Source of the DNA: Daejeonella sp.
GTDB lineage: Bacteria; Bacteroidota; Bacteroidia; Sphingobacteriales; Sphingobacteriaceae
Assembly: GCF_030684675.1 (NCBI RefSeq)
Contig: NZ_JAUXXZ010000050.1
Span: 124,001 to 188,000 of the forward strand
DNA length: 64,000 nucleotides
Reading direction: 5' to 3'
Made by a program: the position numbers and the translations under genes. A model generated the notes under the pieces. That model saw only the letters and a program-made list of their open reading frames with translations. It ran no database searches and was not told the origin of the DNA. Below, one piece after another: positions 1-8,411 of the stretch (position 1 is its first letter; each line of letters starts with the position of its first letter).

Positions 1-732
1 TTCGGACTTGATTATGAAAAAATGGATTTGGTGAGAATCGGACAAGCAGCAGAAAATGAATTTGTTGGGGTAAAGTGTGGCATCATGGATCAGTTTGCGA
101 GTGTTTTTGGAAAAAAAGAGCATCTTATCCGCCTGGATTGCCGGAGTTTGGAATCTGTTTATGTGCCATTCCATGCCAAAGACATCAAAATATTGTTGTT
201 TGATACGAGGGTAAAACATTCACTGGCTGATTCAGCTTACAATCAGCGCCGTGAACAATGCGAAAAAGGAGTAAAACTCATACAGGAATTACATTCGGAA
301 GTGAAGAGCCTGCGGGATGCCAGCCAGGAAATGCTCGATACCTATGTGAAGCCTGTTGATGAAACTGTCTATCGCAGATGCAGCTATGTCGTTTCAGAGA
401 TCAAGCGACTTTTAGATGGTTGTGAAGACCTCAAAAAAGATGATCTGATCAGCTTTGGCAAACGAATGTTTGAGACCCATGCCGGATTAAAAGATCTGTA
501 TGAAGTTAGTTGTGATGAACTCGATCTGCTGGTTGATCTGGTCAAAGACAATCCCGATGTGATTGGTGCACGGATGATGGGCGGGGGTTTTGGTGGTTGT
601 ACTATCAATCTGGTAAAGGCAGAAGCAGCAAATGATCTTATAAAAAATGTTACTGATGCTTACTTATCTGAAACAGGAACTGAAATGTTGGTTTATGAGG
701 TTGAAATCGAGGACGGGACGGGAATTAACTGA
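1..732 (+). CDS. galK: Galactokinase, C-terminal part (start lies before the window)
   Basis: The reading frame is open from base 1 (FGLDYEKMDLVRIGQ...), so the gene begins upstream; about 243 residues are visible. Galactokinase phosphorylates galactose to galactose-1-phosphate in the Leloir pathway (GHMP kinase fold, cytoplasm). The visible part holds the VGVKCGIMDQFAS stretch that carries the catalytic Asp region, and the C-terminal GHMP motif GARMMGGGFGGCTINLV near window residues 195-211. The protein ends normally with a short acidic tail. The downstream gap carries palindromic repeats and the next gene is convergent, so this is the last gene of its transcription unit. The family call is firm; anything about the N-terminus is outside view. 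Confidence 0.95.
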   Translation, partial: FGLDYEKMDLVRIGQAAENEFVGVKCGIMDQFASVFGKKEHLIRLDCRSLESVYVPFHAKDIKILLFDTRVKHSLADSAYNQRREQCEKGVKLIQELHSEVKSLRDASQEMLDTYVKPVDETVYRRCSYVVSEIKRLLDGCEDLKKDDLISFGKRMFETHAGLKDLYEVSCDELDLLVDLVKDNPDVIGARMMGGGFGGCTINLVKAEAANDLIKNVTDAYLSETGTEMLVYEVEIEDGTGIN

Positions 733-759
733 CTCAGTTGTGTATCATAAGTGTGTAAT

Positions 760-833
760 GTCATTGCGAGTGTAGCGAAGCAATCTCCAATTAAACAGCG
801 GAGATTGCTTCATCGTGCCTCCTCGCAATGACA
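760..833. repeat. Palindromic repeat, family A, copy 1
   Basis: This is an imperfect inverted repeat. The left arm tcattgcgag (761-770) followed by tgtagcgaagcaatctcc is mirrored by ggagattgcttc...ctcgcaatga on the right. It can fold into one long hairpin between the convergent galK and cysK-like genes. The same palindrome, with a different loop, occurs in the array at 6601-6853 and at 8412-8508, where it is the target of an IS110 element. Confidence 0.9.
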
Positions 834-844
834 ATGAAAATAAC

Positions 845-906
845 AGCTGTTCGACATGTTCCGAAGGGCATGTCGAATACTCAGATAATCTGGATTTGCA
901 ATCCAG
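845..906. repeat. REP-like palindrome, family B, solitary copy
   Basis: This is a two-hairpin unit. The first hairpin has a perfect 9-bp stem, ttcgacatg with catgtcgaa. The second is ctggatttgcaatccag at 890-906. The first hairpin is nearly identical to those that flank the RAYT gene at 37828-38355, so this looks like a dispersed, gene-less copy mobilised by that enzyme or a relative. Confidence 0.85.
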
Positions 907-924
907 AATTATAGAATAACCGAT

Positions 925-1842
925 TTAATCGCAGTATTTGTACCCCGAATCACAAAGTATAGTGACAATATTCAATGTTTTTTCATTTGCCAACAAATAC
1001 TTCTGCGCCGCAATTACATTCGCAGCCGCTGAATAACCCACATAGAAACCCTGCTCTGAGGATAATCTCTTTTTCATATCCATCACTTCCTCATCACTTA
1101 CTGTAATAAAATCATCTGCCAATGCTTCATCCCAATGCGGTGGGATCAAGCCGTAAGCAGTACCCTGAATAATATGTTTAGGATCATTGACTTTCCCTGT
1201 TTTCAGGATTGCTGCGCTTTCAGGTTCTACAGCAATGCATTTGATGCCCGGATTGACCGATTTCAGGTACTTCGAAGTCCCGATGAATGTACCACCACTA
1301 CCAACAGATGCAATAAACACATCAGCTTCAGGCAAATCCCGGAGAATTTCCGGTCCGGTATGATTAAAATGTGCCTTAATACAGGATGGATTATTGAACT
1401 GATCTGCATAAAATGCATTCCTCTTTTGAGTAATTTCATTTGCTGCTTCTATTGCAAGGGCAATATCTGCACCGGTAACCATTCCTGGGCTTCCATCGAC
1501 CTGTTTGGTCAGTATAAGCTCTGCACCAAAAGCGCTCAGGATTTTTCTACGTTCCGGACTATTCCCTTCCGACATCACCGCTACAAATGGATTGCCGAAT
1601 TGCCTGCAAACCAAAGCCAGTCCGGCACCCATATTCCCGCTGGTCATTTCCACGACCGTTTGTCCTCTTTTCAAACTGCCATTCTCATAAGCATCCAGAA
1701 TAATCTGATAAGCCGCCCGGTCTTTGACACTTCCGCCCGGCTGCAAATGCTCTGCCTTGGCATAGATCTTTCCGGGCAAATCGGCGCTGATCTTGTCGAG
1801 GAAGATTAATGGGGTGTTATGGATTAGGTTTAGGGTGCCCAA
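925..1842 (-). CDS. PLP-dependent cysteine synthase family protein
   Basis: This is an O-acetylserine sulfhydrylase-type enzyme (fold type II PLP) of 305 residues, the usual length for CysK/CysM. The PLP lysine sits in GGSVKDRAA (near residue 40), the phosphate/substrate loop is TSGNMG (near 68), the glycine-rich PLP phosphate loop is GSGGT (near 180), and the C-terminal motif CDSGYKY is present. It would make cysteine from O-acetylserine and sulfide; a cystathionine beta-synthase-like role cannot be excluded. An in-frame stop lies just upstream, so the start is the TTG at 1842. This start overlaps the preceding small ORF by 13 nt and suggests co-transcription with the higBA genes. A CysK versus CysM assignment is not possible from sequence alone. 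Confidence 0.88.
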   Translation of the reverse strand: MGTLNLIHNTPLIFLDKISADLPGKIYAKAEHLQPGGSVKDRAAYQIILDAYENGSLKRGQTVVEMTSGNMGAGLALVCRQFGNPFVAVMSEGNSPERRKILSAFGAELILTKQVDGSPGMVTGADIALAIEAANEITQKRNAFYADQFNNPSCIKAHFNHTGPEILRDLPEADVFIASVGSGGTFIGTSKYLKSVNPGIKCIAVEPESAAILKTGKVNDPKHIIQGTAYGLIPPHWDEALADDFITVSDEEVMDMKKRLSSEQGFYVGYSAAANVIAAQKYLLANEKTLNIVTILCDSGYKYCD

Positions 1843-2021
1843 GGTTTATTTGACTCATTGGACTGGGTATCAAAAGTCCATTTTTCAAAATCTTCATCCT
1901 CAAATAAATCCCGAATCAGCAATTCGTCATCACCACGTTCATGCATAACCTTAAATGATTTCTCCCAATTGGCCCTGGATTCTGGGACTATTTTAGATTT
2001 ATAGATCTGCGAATCTTTCAT
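1830..2021 (-). CDS. Small protein resembling the C-terminal tail of MazE-type antitoxins
   Basis: The product has 63 residues and is acidic. The segment WEKSFKVMHERGDDELLI followed by FEDEDFEKWTF resembles the toxin-binding tail of Bacteroidota AbrB/MazE antitoxins, but the N-terminal AbrB DNA-binding hairpin is absent. Only 10 nt separate it from higA, so there is no room for the missing part, and no mazF lies beside it. It may be a remnant, or a small protein translated with its neighbours: it sits between higA and the cysteine-synthase gene and overlaps the latter by 13 nt. The resemblance rests on motif memory, not on a search. Confidence 0.5.
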   Translation of the reverse strand: MKDSQIYKSKIVPESRANWEKSFKVMHERGDDELLIRDLFEDEDFEKWTFDTQSNESNKPWAP

Positions 2022-2031
2022 TCTGACAGTA

Positions 2032-2340
2032 TTAATTTTTCATTTCCACGCTAAAGCTAATCTTTGCATTTAGTGCTTTGAAAACTTTCAGGATTGTCTC
2101 TACCCGAGCATCTGTCAGACTATTTTCAAGTTTGGAGATTTGAGCTTTTTGTACCCCGACCAGCTTGCCCAACTCTTCTTGTGTTAAATTACGATCTAAA
2201 CGTGCCTGTTTGATCGCTTCTCCTAATAGGTCGAGACGCAATTCATTTTCAAAAGCTTCGCGCCTGGGTGTTCCCGCCCGACCGATATGTTTATCAGTGA
2301 TTTCTTCGAGAGTAAAAATTTTCAAGCCTTGATTACTCAT
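2032..2340 (-). CDS. higA: HigA-type antitoxin with XRE helix-turn-helix
   Basis: The product has 102 residues. The C-terminal half is a Cro/C1-type helix-turn-helix: LGEAIKQARLDRNLTQEEL followed by GVQKAQISKLENS and a helix ending in KVFKALNAKISFSVE. The gene overlaps the upstream toxin gene by 8 nt (2333-2340), the usual toxin-first order of higBA operons. The protein should neutralise HigB and repress the operon promoter, which would lie in the 128-nt gap upstream of higB. The N-terminal part (IFTLEEITDKHIGRAGTPRR) is typical of this antitoxin subgroup in Bacteroidota. Function is inferred from family and pairing. Confidence 0.88.
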   Translation of the reverse strand: MSNQGLKIFTLEEITDKHIGRAGTPRREAFENELRLDLLGEAIKQARLDRNLTQEELGKLVGVQKAQISKLENSLTDARVETILKVFKALNAKISFSVEMKN

Positions 2341-2698
2341 TTTTAGGTGTATTGCGTGTAAAATATAGTTTTCTCAAACTTTCTGCTTTAATCAGATCAG
2401 CCTGAGGCGTTTTTTGTGATTTCTTAATAATTCCGTGGGTACAAATAATGAGAGTTTCTGCACTCATACGCTTGTCCCAAAATGCAAAAAGCCGGTAGTG
2501 TATATTCTTGTAAAGAGTTCTAAACTCCCAGACCTCATCGTTTAGCTTTTTAAAAAGCTCCTTGTCATTTGAATATCTTGATTTTGTGATATTATAAATG
2601 ATCTTAATCCTGACTTTCTCATCAAGAAGTACGAGAAATTCAGCCGCCTCTTCCAAAAATTGAACGCTAAACTTCGGCTTCTGTAAATTATTATTCAA
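2333..2698 (-). CDS. higB: HigB/RelE-superfamily toxin (phage Gp49-like)
   Basis: The product has 121 residues. The architecture matches Gp49-like/HigB mRNA interferases: a helical N-terminus (VQFLEEAAEFLVLLDEKVR), the strand VWEFRTLYKNIHYRLFAFWD, then IICTHGIIKKSQKTP and a C-terminal basic helix containing AESLRKLYF. These toxins cleave mRNA on the ribosome. The gene is first in a toxin-antitoxin pair with the overlapping XRE gene. The pair neighbours an Mrr-type nuclease on the same strand, so this short stretch looks like an acquired defence and stability patch. Confidence 0.87.
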   Translation of the reverse strand: MNNNLQKPKFSVQFLEEAAEFLVLLDEKVRIKIIYNITKSRYSNDKELFKKLNDEVWEFRTLYKNIHYRLFAFWDKRMSAETLIICTHGIIKKSQKTPQADLIKAESLRKLYFTRNTPKNE

Positions 2699-2826
2699 AG
2701 ATAAAAGTTTCTTATTAAGGAAACAAACTATTCCCTTAATAAATCTTAGAATAAGCAGCCATAAGTTGAAATAAAAACTTTAAGGGGGTATTATGATTTA
2801 GTTATCGGCAAAATTCAACCTTCAAT

Positions 2827-3738
2827 TTACCTTTGGGTAGGAGTTTCCATATACTGCTCGAAAAATTTCAAATTGGGTTCATAAATCATTTGAGGAGTCA
2901 CACCTAATTCAACTTTTTCAAACATCTCAACCAACTTATCTCCATCAATTAATTCGAGTTTTATATTTATTTTCTCTATTTCAATTGCAGCTTTTGCAAA
3001 AGATCCTGTTGTTATTAGAAGGCCTTTTTCTACACTTCGCTTGTTTGTCTCCATAACACCTATAAATGCTTGGACCTTTTCAGTTGGAACCGTTCCTTGG
3101 TACCTTTTACATTGAAAGAATACACTTAAATTTACAAATGGATTAAGCTTTAAAGTGGCATATCCATCAATTCCACCATCATGCGATTTTTGAGTTATTT
3201 CTATGTTTTCAAAATCATATTCTAATAAAAGCCTTCCGCACAATTGTTCAAATCCAGTAGGAGAAATATTCTGCAAAACCTGTAATAAAGTTGGCTTTAA
3301 ATTAACTTGACTTTCTGGCTCATTTTCCTGTTGAAGCTTTATTATTTCTTCAGCTTCGGTATCAATGCTTTGTTGGGGCTTTTCATGTTTTAATTCTTGA
3401 AAAACCTTAACCCATTTCAAGAATATTGAATGAGCCTGATCTTCATCAAGTTTAGTTTCCCAACCACTTTGACTTAACGTCCAAACACCATGTTTAGATG
3501 TAGCTAATAGCTCTTCCCAAACTAAATATTGTCTAGCCCAAGCAAGCTGATTTTGAAATTTTAAAACACCAGATTTTTCATACCGCTCATTTAAAATATC
3601 ATCAGAGATATTATATTTTTCTCCAATCCACTGAGTAATTACCTTGGGTTTAGCAGATCCACCCAAATCTCTCAAGGCATCCAAAATAGGCCCAAACCAC
3701 TTAACAAACTCTGTTTTACCAATTCTTTTTTTTGTCAT
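2827..3738 (-). CDS. mrr: Mrr-type restriction endonuclease (type IV-like)
   Basis: The product has 303 residues. The N-terminal winged-helix Mrr_N domain spans about residues 8-95 (FVKWFGPILDALRDLGG... through HGVWTLSQSG). A variable Glu-rich linker runs over about 110-145. The C-terminal Mrr catalytic domain begins at GFEQLCGRLL and shows the PD-(D/E)xK core as DGGIDG followed by FFQCKRYQG. Mrr proteins cut DNA carrying foreign methylation. No methyltransferase or specificity subunit is adjacent, which agrees with a stand-alone type IV enzyme. It is separated from higB by 128 nt with the same orientation. The substrate cannot be read from sequence. Confidence 0.88.
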   Translation of the reverse strand: MTKKRIGKTEFVKWFGPILDALRDLGGSAKPKVITQWIGEKYNISDDILNERYEKSGVLKFQNQLAWARQYLVWEELLATSKHGVWTLSQSGWETKLDEDQAHSIFLKWVKVFQELKHEKPQQSIDTEAEEIIKLQQENEPESQVNLKPTLLQVLQNISPTGFEQLCGRLLLEYDFENIEITQKSHDGGIDGYATLKLNPFVNLSVFFQCKRYQGTVPTEKVQAFIGVMETNKRSVEKGLLITTGSFAKAAIEIEKINIKLELIDGDKLVEMFEKVELGVTPQMIYEPNLKFFEQYMETPTQR

Positions 3739-3822
3739 AATACAATACTGTTAAGCCTTTTTCCATAGTGAGATAACCCAATTTGCTATCTCCTAAATTT
3801 ATGAGAACCGAGGGATTAAACC

Positions 3823-5154
3823 TTAAATAAACCTATTCACCAAATTCTCCAGGTATTCCTGTTTTCCACTTTTTACTGCCGGTTCTCCCATTTCAACTGC
3901 AAGGTTTCTCAGATCTTCCAGACTCAGCTTTCCTGTTTCAAAATTTTTGCCTTTCCCCGAATCAAAAGAGGCATATCGATCCTGGCGAATTTTTTTATAA
4001 TCCGAATGCTTCAAAATATTATCAGCAGCAATCAGGGCATGAGCGAAAGTGTCCATACCACCAATATGAGCATAAAATAAATCGGCAGGATCAGTTGAGT
4101 TTCTGCGGATCTTGGCATCAAAATTAATACCTCCGCCACCGAAACCTCCAGCCTCAATAATCACCAGCATCGCTTCTGTCAGTTCATTAATATTATTCGG
4201 GAACTGGTCGGTATCCCAACCATTCTGATAGTCGCCGCGGTTCGCATCGATTGAACCCAATAAGCCTGCATCAGCACTTACCTGCAGTTCATGCTGGAAA
4301 GTATGACCAGCCAGCGTTGCATGATTGACTTCAATATTCAGTTTAAAATCATCCATCAGATCAAACTGACGCAGAAAACTGATCACTGTAGCGGCATCGT
4401 AATCATACTGATGTTTACTTGGCTCACAGGGTTTTGGTTCAATGAAAAAAGTGCCCTTAAATCCATTCTTTCGCGCGTAATCCCTTGCCATGTGCAGGAA
4501 TTTTGCAAGATGCTCCTGCTCACGCTTCATATCTGTATTCAGCAGACTCATATATCCCTCACGCCCCCCCCAGAACACATAATTCTCACCATTGAGGGCA
4601 ATAGTGGCATCCAGAGCCGCCTTTACTTGTGCTCCGGCATGGGTCAGGACATGAAAATCAGGATTAGTCGAGGCTCCGTTCATATAACGGCGATGCGAGA
4701 AAAGGTTGGCGGTGCCCCAGAGTAATTTTACACCGCTGGCGTTTTGTTTCTCTTTCGCATAAGCAGTAATCGCCTGCAGGCGGCGCTCATTTTCTAAAAC
4801 ATCATTGCCATAATCTACCACATCCACATCATGAAAACAGTAATATGGCAGGTTCATCTTGGTAATAAACTCAAAGGCCGCATCCATTTTATCTTTTGCA
4901 CGTTCAACTGCATCACTTTTTGCATCCCATTGAAAAATATGGGTTGGCTCTCCGAAAGGATCTGATCCGTTTCCAACAAATGAATGCCAGTAAGCACAGG
5001 CAAAACGCAGGGTTTCCTTCATCGTTTTACCAGCAATGATCCTGTTCTCATCGTACCAGCGAAATGCTAATGGATTATTGGATTCAGGTCCCTCATATTG
5101 TATCTGACCTATGCCTTTGAAAAATTCTTTGTCGCCTGTAATGATATTTGCCAT
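3823..5154 (-). CDS. xylA: Xylose isomerase
   Basis: The product converts D-xylose to D-xylulose (cytoplasmic TIM barrel, two divalent metals). Its 443 residues are the normal length for a class II enzyme. Visible motifs are [13 protein letters not shown] with the catalytic His near residue 107, the metal/substrate segment [18 protein letters not shown], and [15 protein letters not shown] with the later metal ligands. The N-terminus [15 protein letters not shown] is characteristic. The partner kinase gene xylB lies 3.4 kb upstream on the same strand. Between them are a rightward CE15 esterase gene, a repeat array and an IS110 element. The 219-nt gap to the divergent esterase gene probably holds both promoters. 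Confidence 0.97.
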   Translation of the reverse strand: MANIITGDKEFFKGIGQIQYEGPESNNPLAFRWYDENRIIAGKTMKETLRFACAYWHSFVGNGSDPFGEPTHIFQWDAKSDAVERAKDKMDAAFEFITKMNLPYYCFHDVDVVDYGNDVLENERRLQAITAYAKEKQNASGVKLLWGTANLFSHRRYMNGASTNPDFHVLTHAGAQVKAALDATIALNGENYVFWGGREGYMSLLNTDMKREQEHLAKFLHMARDYARKNGFKGTFFIEPKPCEPSKHQYDYDAATVISFLRQFDLMDDFKLNIEVNHATLAGHTFQHELQVSADAGLLGSIDANRGDYQNGWDTDQFPNNINELTEAMLVIIEAGGFGGGGINFDAKIRRNSTDPADLFYAHIGGMDTFAHALIAADNILKHSDYKKIRQDRYASFDSGKGKNFETGKLSLEDLRNLAVEMGEPAVKSGKQEYLENLVNRFI

Positions 5155-5373
5155 TCTGAAATTTTTATGTCTTCGAATTTATAGAATTAAATAATAATTA
5201 GTGAAAAACTGAGGAGCTAATCTATAGATCCCTCCGCGCGGCAAAATTTTTGAATAGAAAACTATTGCAATCGCTTGTCGGGATAACGGCAATACCATAA
5301 GTTCCGTTTCGCAGACAAAAACCTATATTTATAATCAGAATTATAACCCATACCTGGTCATAAAAAATACCAC

Positions 5374-6573
5374 ATGAAAGCATTTCTCTTAATTTGCCTT
5401 AGCCTTCTCATTTGCATACAGCTTCATGCCCAAAATCATGAAGAATCGAATTATGACGAATCCAAAGTGCCTGCCTATACCCTTCCGGATGTTCTTAAAT
5501 CAAGTGATAACAAAACAATAAAAAACAAAAAGGCCTGGGAAAAGATTAGAAGACCCGAGGTACTGACTTTGTTCGAAGATAATATTTACGGACCGGTCCC
5601 TAAATCTTTTGAGGATATCCGTTTTTCTCTCCTTAGTGAAGATAAAAACAGCATGGATGGCAAAGCACATCGTAAAGAAGTTCTGATTGAGGTATTCAAC
5701 AGAAATAAAAGTGTCAGGATCAATCTTATTCTTTTTACTCCTAATAATGCAGTAAAACAAAGCCCTGCATTTTTACTGATCAATAATCGCGGCAAGGAAA
5801 ATACGGACCCCAGCAGAAAAACAATAAGCGAATTCTGGCCTGCAGAAGTGCTTATTGATGCTGGTTATGCCATTGCAGCTTTTCATGTCAGTGATCTTGC
5901 ACCGGATAATAAAGATGAATTTATGAATGGGGTCATGCAATTATATCCAGAACAATTAAAGGCTGATAATGGGATGCGTGCGATAGGTGCCTGGGGATGG
6001 GGCGCCAGCCGGGTGATGGATTATTTTGAAAGCGATCCTCAAATCGATAAAAAAAAGGTAGCCTTAGTCGGGCATTCGCGGGGCGGAAAAGCATCGCTCT
6101 GGGCAGCTGCGCAGGATCAGCGTTTTGCAATGTGTATTACTAACTGCTCGGGAAGTACAGGAGCGGCACTTGCCCGCCGACAATTTGGAGAACGGGTGAG
6201 AAGGATCAATACCTCATTCCCGCATTGGTTTAACACAAATTATAAAAAATTTAACGATCATGAAGAGCTTTTGCCTGTTGATCAGCACATGCTGATCTCG
6301 CTGATCGCACCCAGACCGGTTTATGCTACAAATGCTTCTGAAGATCTATGGGCTGATCCAAAAGGCACATTCTTATCCCTCAAAAACGCTGAGGATGTTT
6401 ATAGTTTGTATGGTTTAAAATCAAACTTACCGGAGGTTCCTCCGGGCTTGAATACGCCTGTTATTGAATCTCCTCTGGCCTATCATAACCGGGAAGGAAA
6501 ACATGATATGACGTTGTACGACTGGAAGCAGTTTATAAAGTTCGCGGATTATCATTTTGGGAAGGGGAGATAG
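5374..6573 (+). CDS. CE15 family glucuronoyl esterase-like exported protein
   Basis: The product has 399 residues with a signal peptide (residues 1-20, ending LHAQ). It has an alpha/beta-hydrolase fold with the nucleophile elbow GHSRGGK (Ser235), the oxyanion-region motif SGSTGAALARR, the conserved FPHWFN, an acidic segment SEDLWADP (Glu323 is the likely acid) and GKHDMT with the catalytic His377. This set is typical of carbohydrate esterase family 15, which hydrolyses the ester between lignin and the 4-O-methyl-glucuronic acid side chain of xylan. The gene is divergent from xylA and points at xylB, which supports a role in xylan use. It should act in the periplasm or at the cell surface. Activity on a related ester is the main alternative. 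Confidence 0.88.
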   Translation: MKAFLLICLSLLICIQLHAQNHEESNYDESKVPAYTLPDVLKSSDNKTIKNKKAWEKIRRPEVLTLFEDNIYGPVPKSFEDIRFSLLSEDKNSMDGKAHRKEVLIEVFNRNKSVRINLILFTPNNAVKQSPAFLLINNRGKENTDPSRKTISEFWPAEVLIDAGYAIAAFHVSDLAPDNKDEFMNGVMQLYPEQLKADNGMRAIGAWGWGASRVMDYFESDPQIDKKKVALVGHSRGGKASLWAAAQDQRFAMCITNCSGSTGAALARRQFGERVRRINTSFPHWFNTNYKKFNDHEELLPVDQHMLISLIAPRPVYATNASEDLWADPKGTFLSLKNAEDVYSLYGLKSNLPEVPPGLNTPVIESPLAYHNREGKHDMTLYDWKQFIKFADYHFGKGR

Positions 6574-6600
6574 GATTGTGATAGACACTTGTCATTGCCA

Positions 6601-6853
6601 GTGTAGGTTTTTGTCATTGCGAGTGTAGCGAAGCAATCTCCCAGCTTATATTACTAAACATCATAAGATTGCCGCGTCGTGCCTCCTCGCAATGACAACA
6701 CTACTATTGTTGCGAGTGTAGGTTTTTGTCATTGCGAGTGTAGCGAAGCAATCTCCCAGCTTATATTACTAAATATCATAAGATTGCTTCGTCGTGCCTC
6801 CTCGCAATGACAACACTACTATTGTTGCGAGTGTAGGTTTTTGTCATTGCGAG
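6601..6853. repeat. Tandem array of family A palindromes, period 115 bp
   Basis: Two complete 115-bp units (6601-6715 and 6716-6830) are followed by the first 23 bp of a third (6831-6853). Each unit starts gtgtaggtttttgtcattgcgag and contains one palindrome (6613-6696 and 6728-6811) with arms tcattgcgag and ctcgcaatga. The units differ by only a few bases, for example gccgcgtcg versus gcttcgtcg. The third unit is cut by the IS110 element and resumes at 8412. A partial remnant precedes the array at 6591-6600. Confidence 0.92.
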
Positions 6854-6899
6854 GGGTAATTTATTGTATAAAAATCAATATTAATGACGTTAATTTTGC

Positions 6900-7078
6900 A
6901 TAAGGCAAAAAACCTAGAGCAGTATAACAGTCTGAACACTAGTGTTCCAACCTGATTGCGAGTTTTGTTTTAGGGTATAGTATTAATCAATATTGGTGAA
7001 TCTTATGATATCCCGCATGGTAGAAATATCTTATTTATGATACCCTAAGCTTGATGGTTTATAAAAATTTGCCTGTAA
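6900..7078 (+). ncRNA. Candidate bridge RNA of the IS110 element
   Basis: IS110 recombinases are guided by a structured RNA from the noncoding end; here that end lies upstream of the CDS. Seen in sequence are a 14-bp palindrome gaacactagtgttc (6934-6947), attgcgAG at 6955-6962 identical to the left target plus AG, atggtAG at 7016-7022 identical to the element's right terminus plus AG, and the pairing segments tagggtat (6972-6979) and ataccctaa (7040-7048). These fit target-binding and donor-binding loops. The other half-guides are not convincing: only acact (6936-6940) matches the other target side, in complement. Boundaries and strand are inferred, and no promoter was identified. Confidence 0.5.
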
Positions 7079-7082
7079 TCTT

Positions 7083-8387
7083 ATGAGCAGTTTAAGCAAA
7101 ATCTATCCTAAGAGTGCCGGTATTGATATTGGGAGCGAAAAGGTGTATGTTTCTGTAGAGGATCAACCGGTTAGGAACTTCGCAACCTTCACCGCATCTT
7201 ATCGTGAACTGAGCAGTTATCTTAAGGAAAATTCGATCACCCATGTAGCCATGGAAGCAACCGGAATCTATTGGATCACCCTGTATGATGTTCTGGAAAG
7301 TGATGGATTCGATGTTACTTTGGTGAATCCGGCTGACAGTAAGAATCTCCCGGGTCGAAAGACCGATGTACAAGATTGCCAATGGATCCAGCAATTATTC
7401 AGTTACGGACTATTGCGTAAAAGTTTTGTCCCTGAAGATATAGTCAGGAAGTTGAGGGTATATACGCGTATGCGTGAGGATAAACTTCAGATGGCCTCCT
7501 CTCACATCCAGCATATGCAGAAGGCGATGATACAGATGAATATTCGTTTGCCCGAAGTGCTTTCTCAGACCCATGGAGCAAGCGGAATGGCCATGATCAA
7601 GGCTATCCTGGAAGGTGAACGAAATGCAGAGGTCTTACTAAGTTATTGCACCACTTCGCTGATCAAGCGAAAAGGTGTAAATATTCTGCTTGCTCTTGAA
7701 GGAAACTACAAGGAAGAATATCTATTTGAACTACAACAGGCTTATGATGGCTATATGTTTTATTTGGATCAGGTAGCTAAATGTGATCAGGAAGCTGGGA
7801 AAATACTAAAAGAATATAACAGCCGCTCAGACAAGGGTTATAAAGATAATCATCCTATTAAACCCATACGTCATAATAAACCGGAGATCAAACATCTTCA
7901 TGAACTGCTGTTGGGAATTCATGGTGCTAATCCGACAACTCTCCCCGGTTTGACAGATTACAGCCTGATGAAACTCACCGCAGAGCTGGGCAATGATATT
8001 ACTCAATGGCCCACGGTTAAAAACTTTGTATCGTGGTTAGGTTTAGCTCCGGGGAAACATCAATCAGGAAAGATGAATAAGCGAAGCAGGAAAAAGGCAG
8101 TCACCAGAGCCGGACAAATCTTTAAACAGGCAGCACAAAGCATCTTATTGAGTAAACAACCCGGCCTTGGGGTATTCGCCCGAAGAATTAAAGCAAGAAG
8201 GGGTGCTGGTATAGCCATAAAAGCTACGGCAAGAAAAATAGCTGAACTCTATTACAATATATTTTCCACAGGAATGGAATATGTAGAACAAGGGGTCAAA
8301 AGGTATGAAGAAAAACTAAAGGAGCAACAACTCATATTTCTTCAAAAAAAGGCTAATGAATTCAATTTTCAATTAGTTGAAAGATAG
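7083..8387 (+). CDS. IS110 family transposase (DEDD RuvC-like serine recombinase)
   Basis: The product has 434 residues. The N-terminal RuvC-like DEDD domain shows D15 in GIDIGSEK, E59 in MEATGIYW, and D95 and D98 in KTDVQD. A coiled-coil linker spans about 120-250. The C-terminal Transposase_20 domain begins near LHELLLGIHGANPTTLPGL and contains the candidate catalytic Ser328 in GKHQSGK. All expected catalytic positions are present and the frame is intact, so the enzyme may be active. With a guide RNA it would cut and rejoin at the target and donor cores. The ATG at 7083 follows the long noncoding left end. Confidence 0.95.
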   Translation: MSSLSKIYPKSAGIDIGSEKVYVSVEDQPVRNFATFTASYRELSSYLKENSITHVAMEATGIYWITLYDVLESDGFDVTLVNPADSKNLPGRKTDVQDCQWIQQLFSYGLLRKSFVPEDIVRKLRVYTRMREDKLQMASSHIQHMQKAMIQMNIRLPEVLSQTHGASGMAMIKAILEGERNAEVLLSYCTTSLIKRKGVNILLALEGNYKEEYLFELQQAYDGYMFYLDQVAKCDQEAGKILKEYNSRSDKGYKDNHPIKPIRHNKPEIKHLHELLLGIHGANPTTLPGLTDYSLMKLTAELGNDITQWPTVKNFVSWLGLAPGKHQSGKMNKRSRKKAVTRAGQIFKQAAQSILLSKQPGLGVFARRIKARRGAGIAIKATARKIAELYYNIFSTGMEYVEQGVKRYEEKLKEQQLIFLQKKANEFNFQLVER

Positions 8388-8411
8388 AAGATTATGAAAA
8401 ACGTCAATGGT

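Larger units (their letters stand above)
6854..8411 (+). mobile_element. IS110-family insertion sequence, complete, inserted in a palindromic repeat
   Basis: The ends are defined by comparison with the intact repeat units beside it. The left flank reads attgcgAG and stops at 6853. The right flank resumes as AGtgtagcg at 8412. The uninterrupted sequence is attgcgAGtgtagcg, so AG is shared by both flanks and behaves as a 2-nt core; the element between is 1558 bp. There is no obvious terminal inverted repeat, as expected for this family. The 229-nt left noncoding end is long and the right one (8388-8411) is short. That is the arrangement of the IS110 subgroup, whose bridge RNA lies upstream of the recombinase gene. 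Confidence 0.88.

Noticed and set aside
1135-1809. Long open frame on the plus strand opposite the cysteine-synthase gene (224 codons)
   Set aside because: It is an antisense shadow of a gene with clear family motifs; its own translation shows no family pattern.
4291-4725. Open frame of 144 codons opposite xylA
   Set aside because: Antisense to a well-supported xylose isomerase with no motif of its own.
6601-6853. CRISPR array
   Set aside because: The repeats are 115-bp units with long internal hairpins, repeated head to tail with no unique spacers and no cas genes nearby.
6963-7010. A clear second target half-guide (cgctacact) in the candidate bridge RNA
   Set aside because: No such string is present after attgcgAG; only acact before it matches, which leaves loop orientation open.
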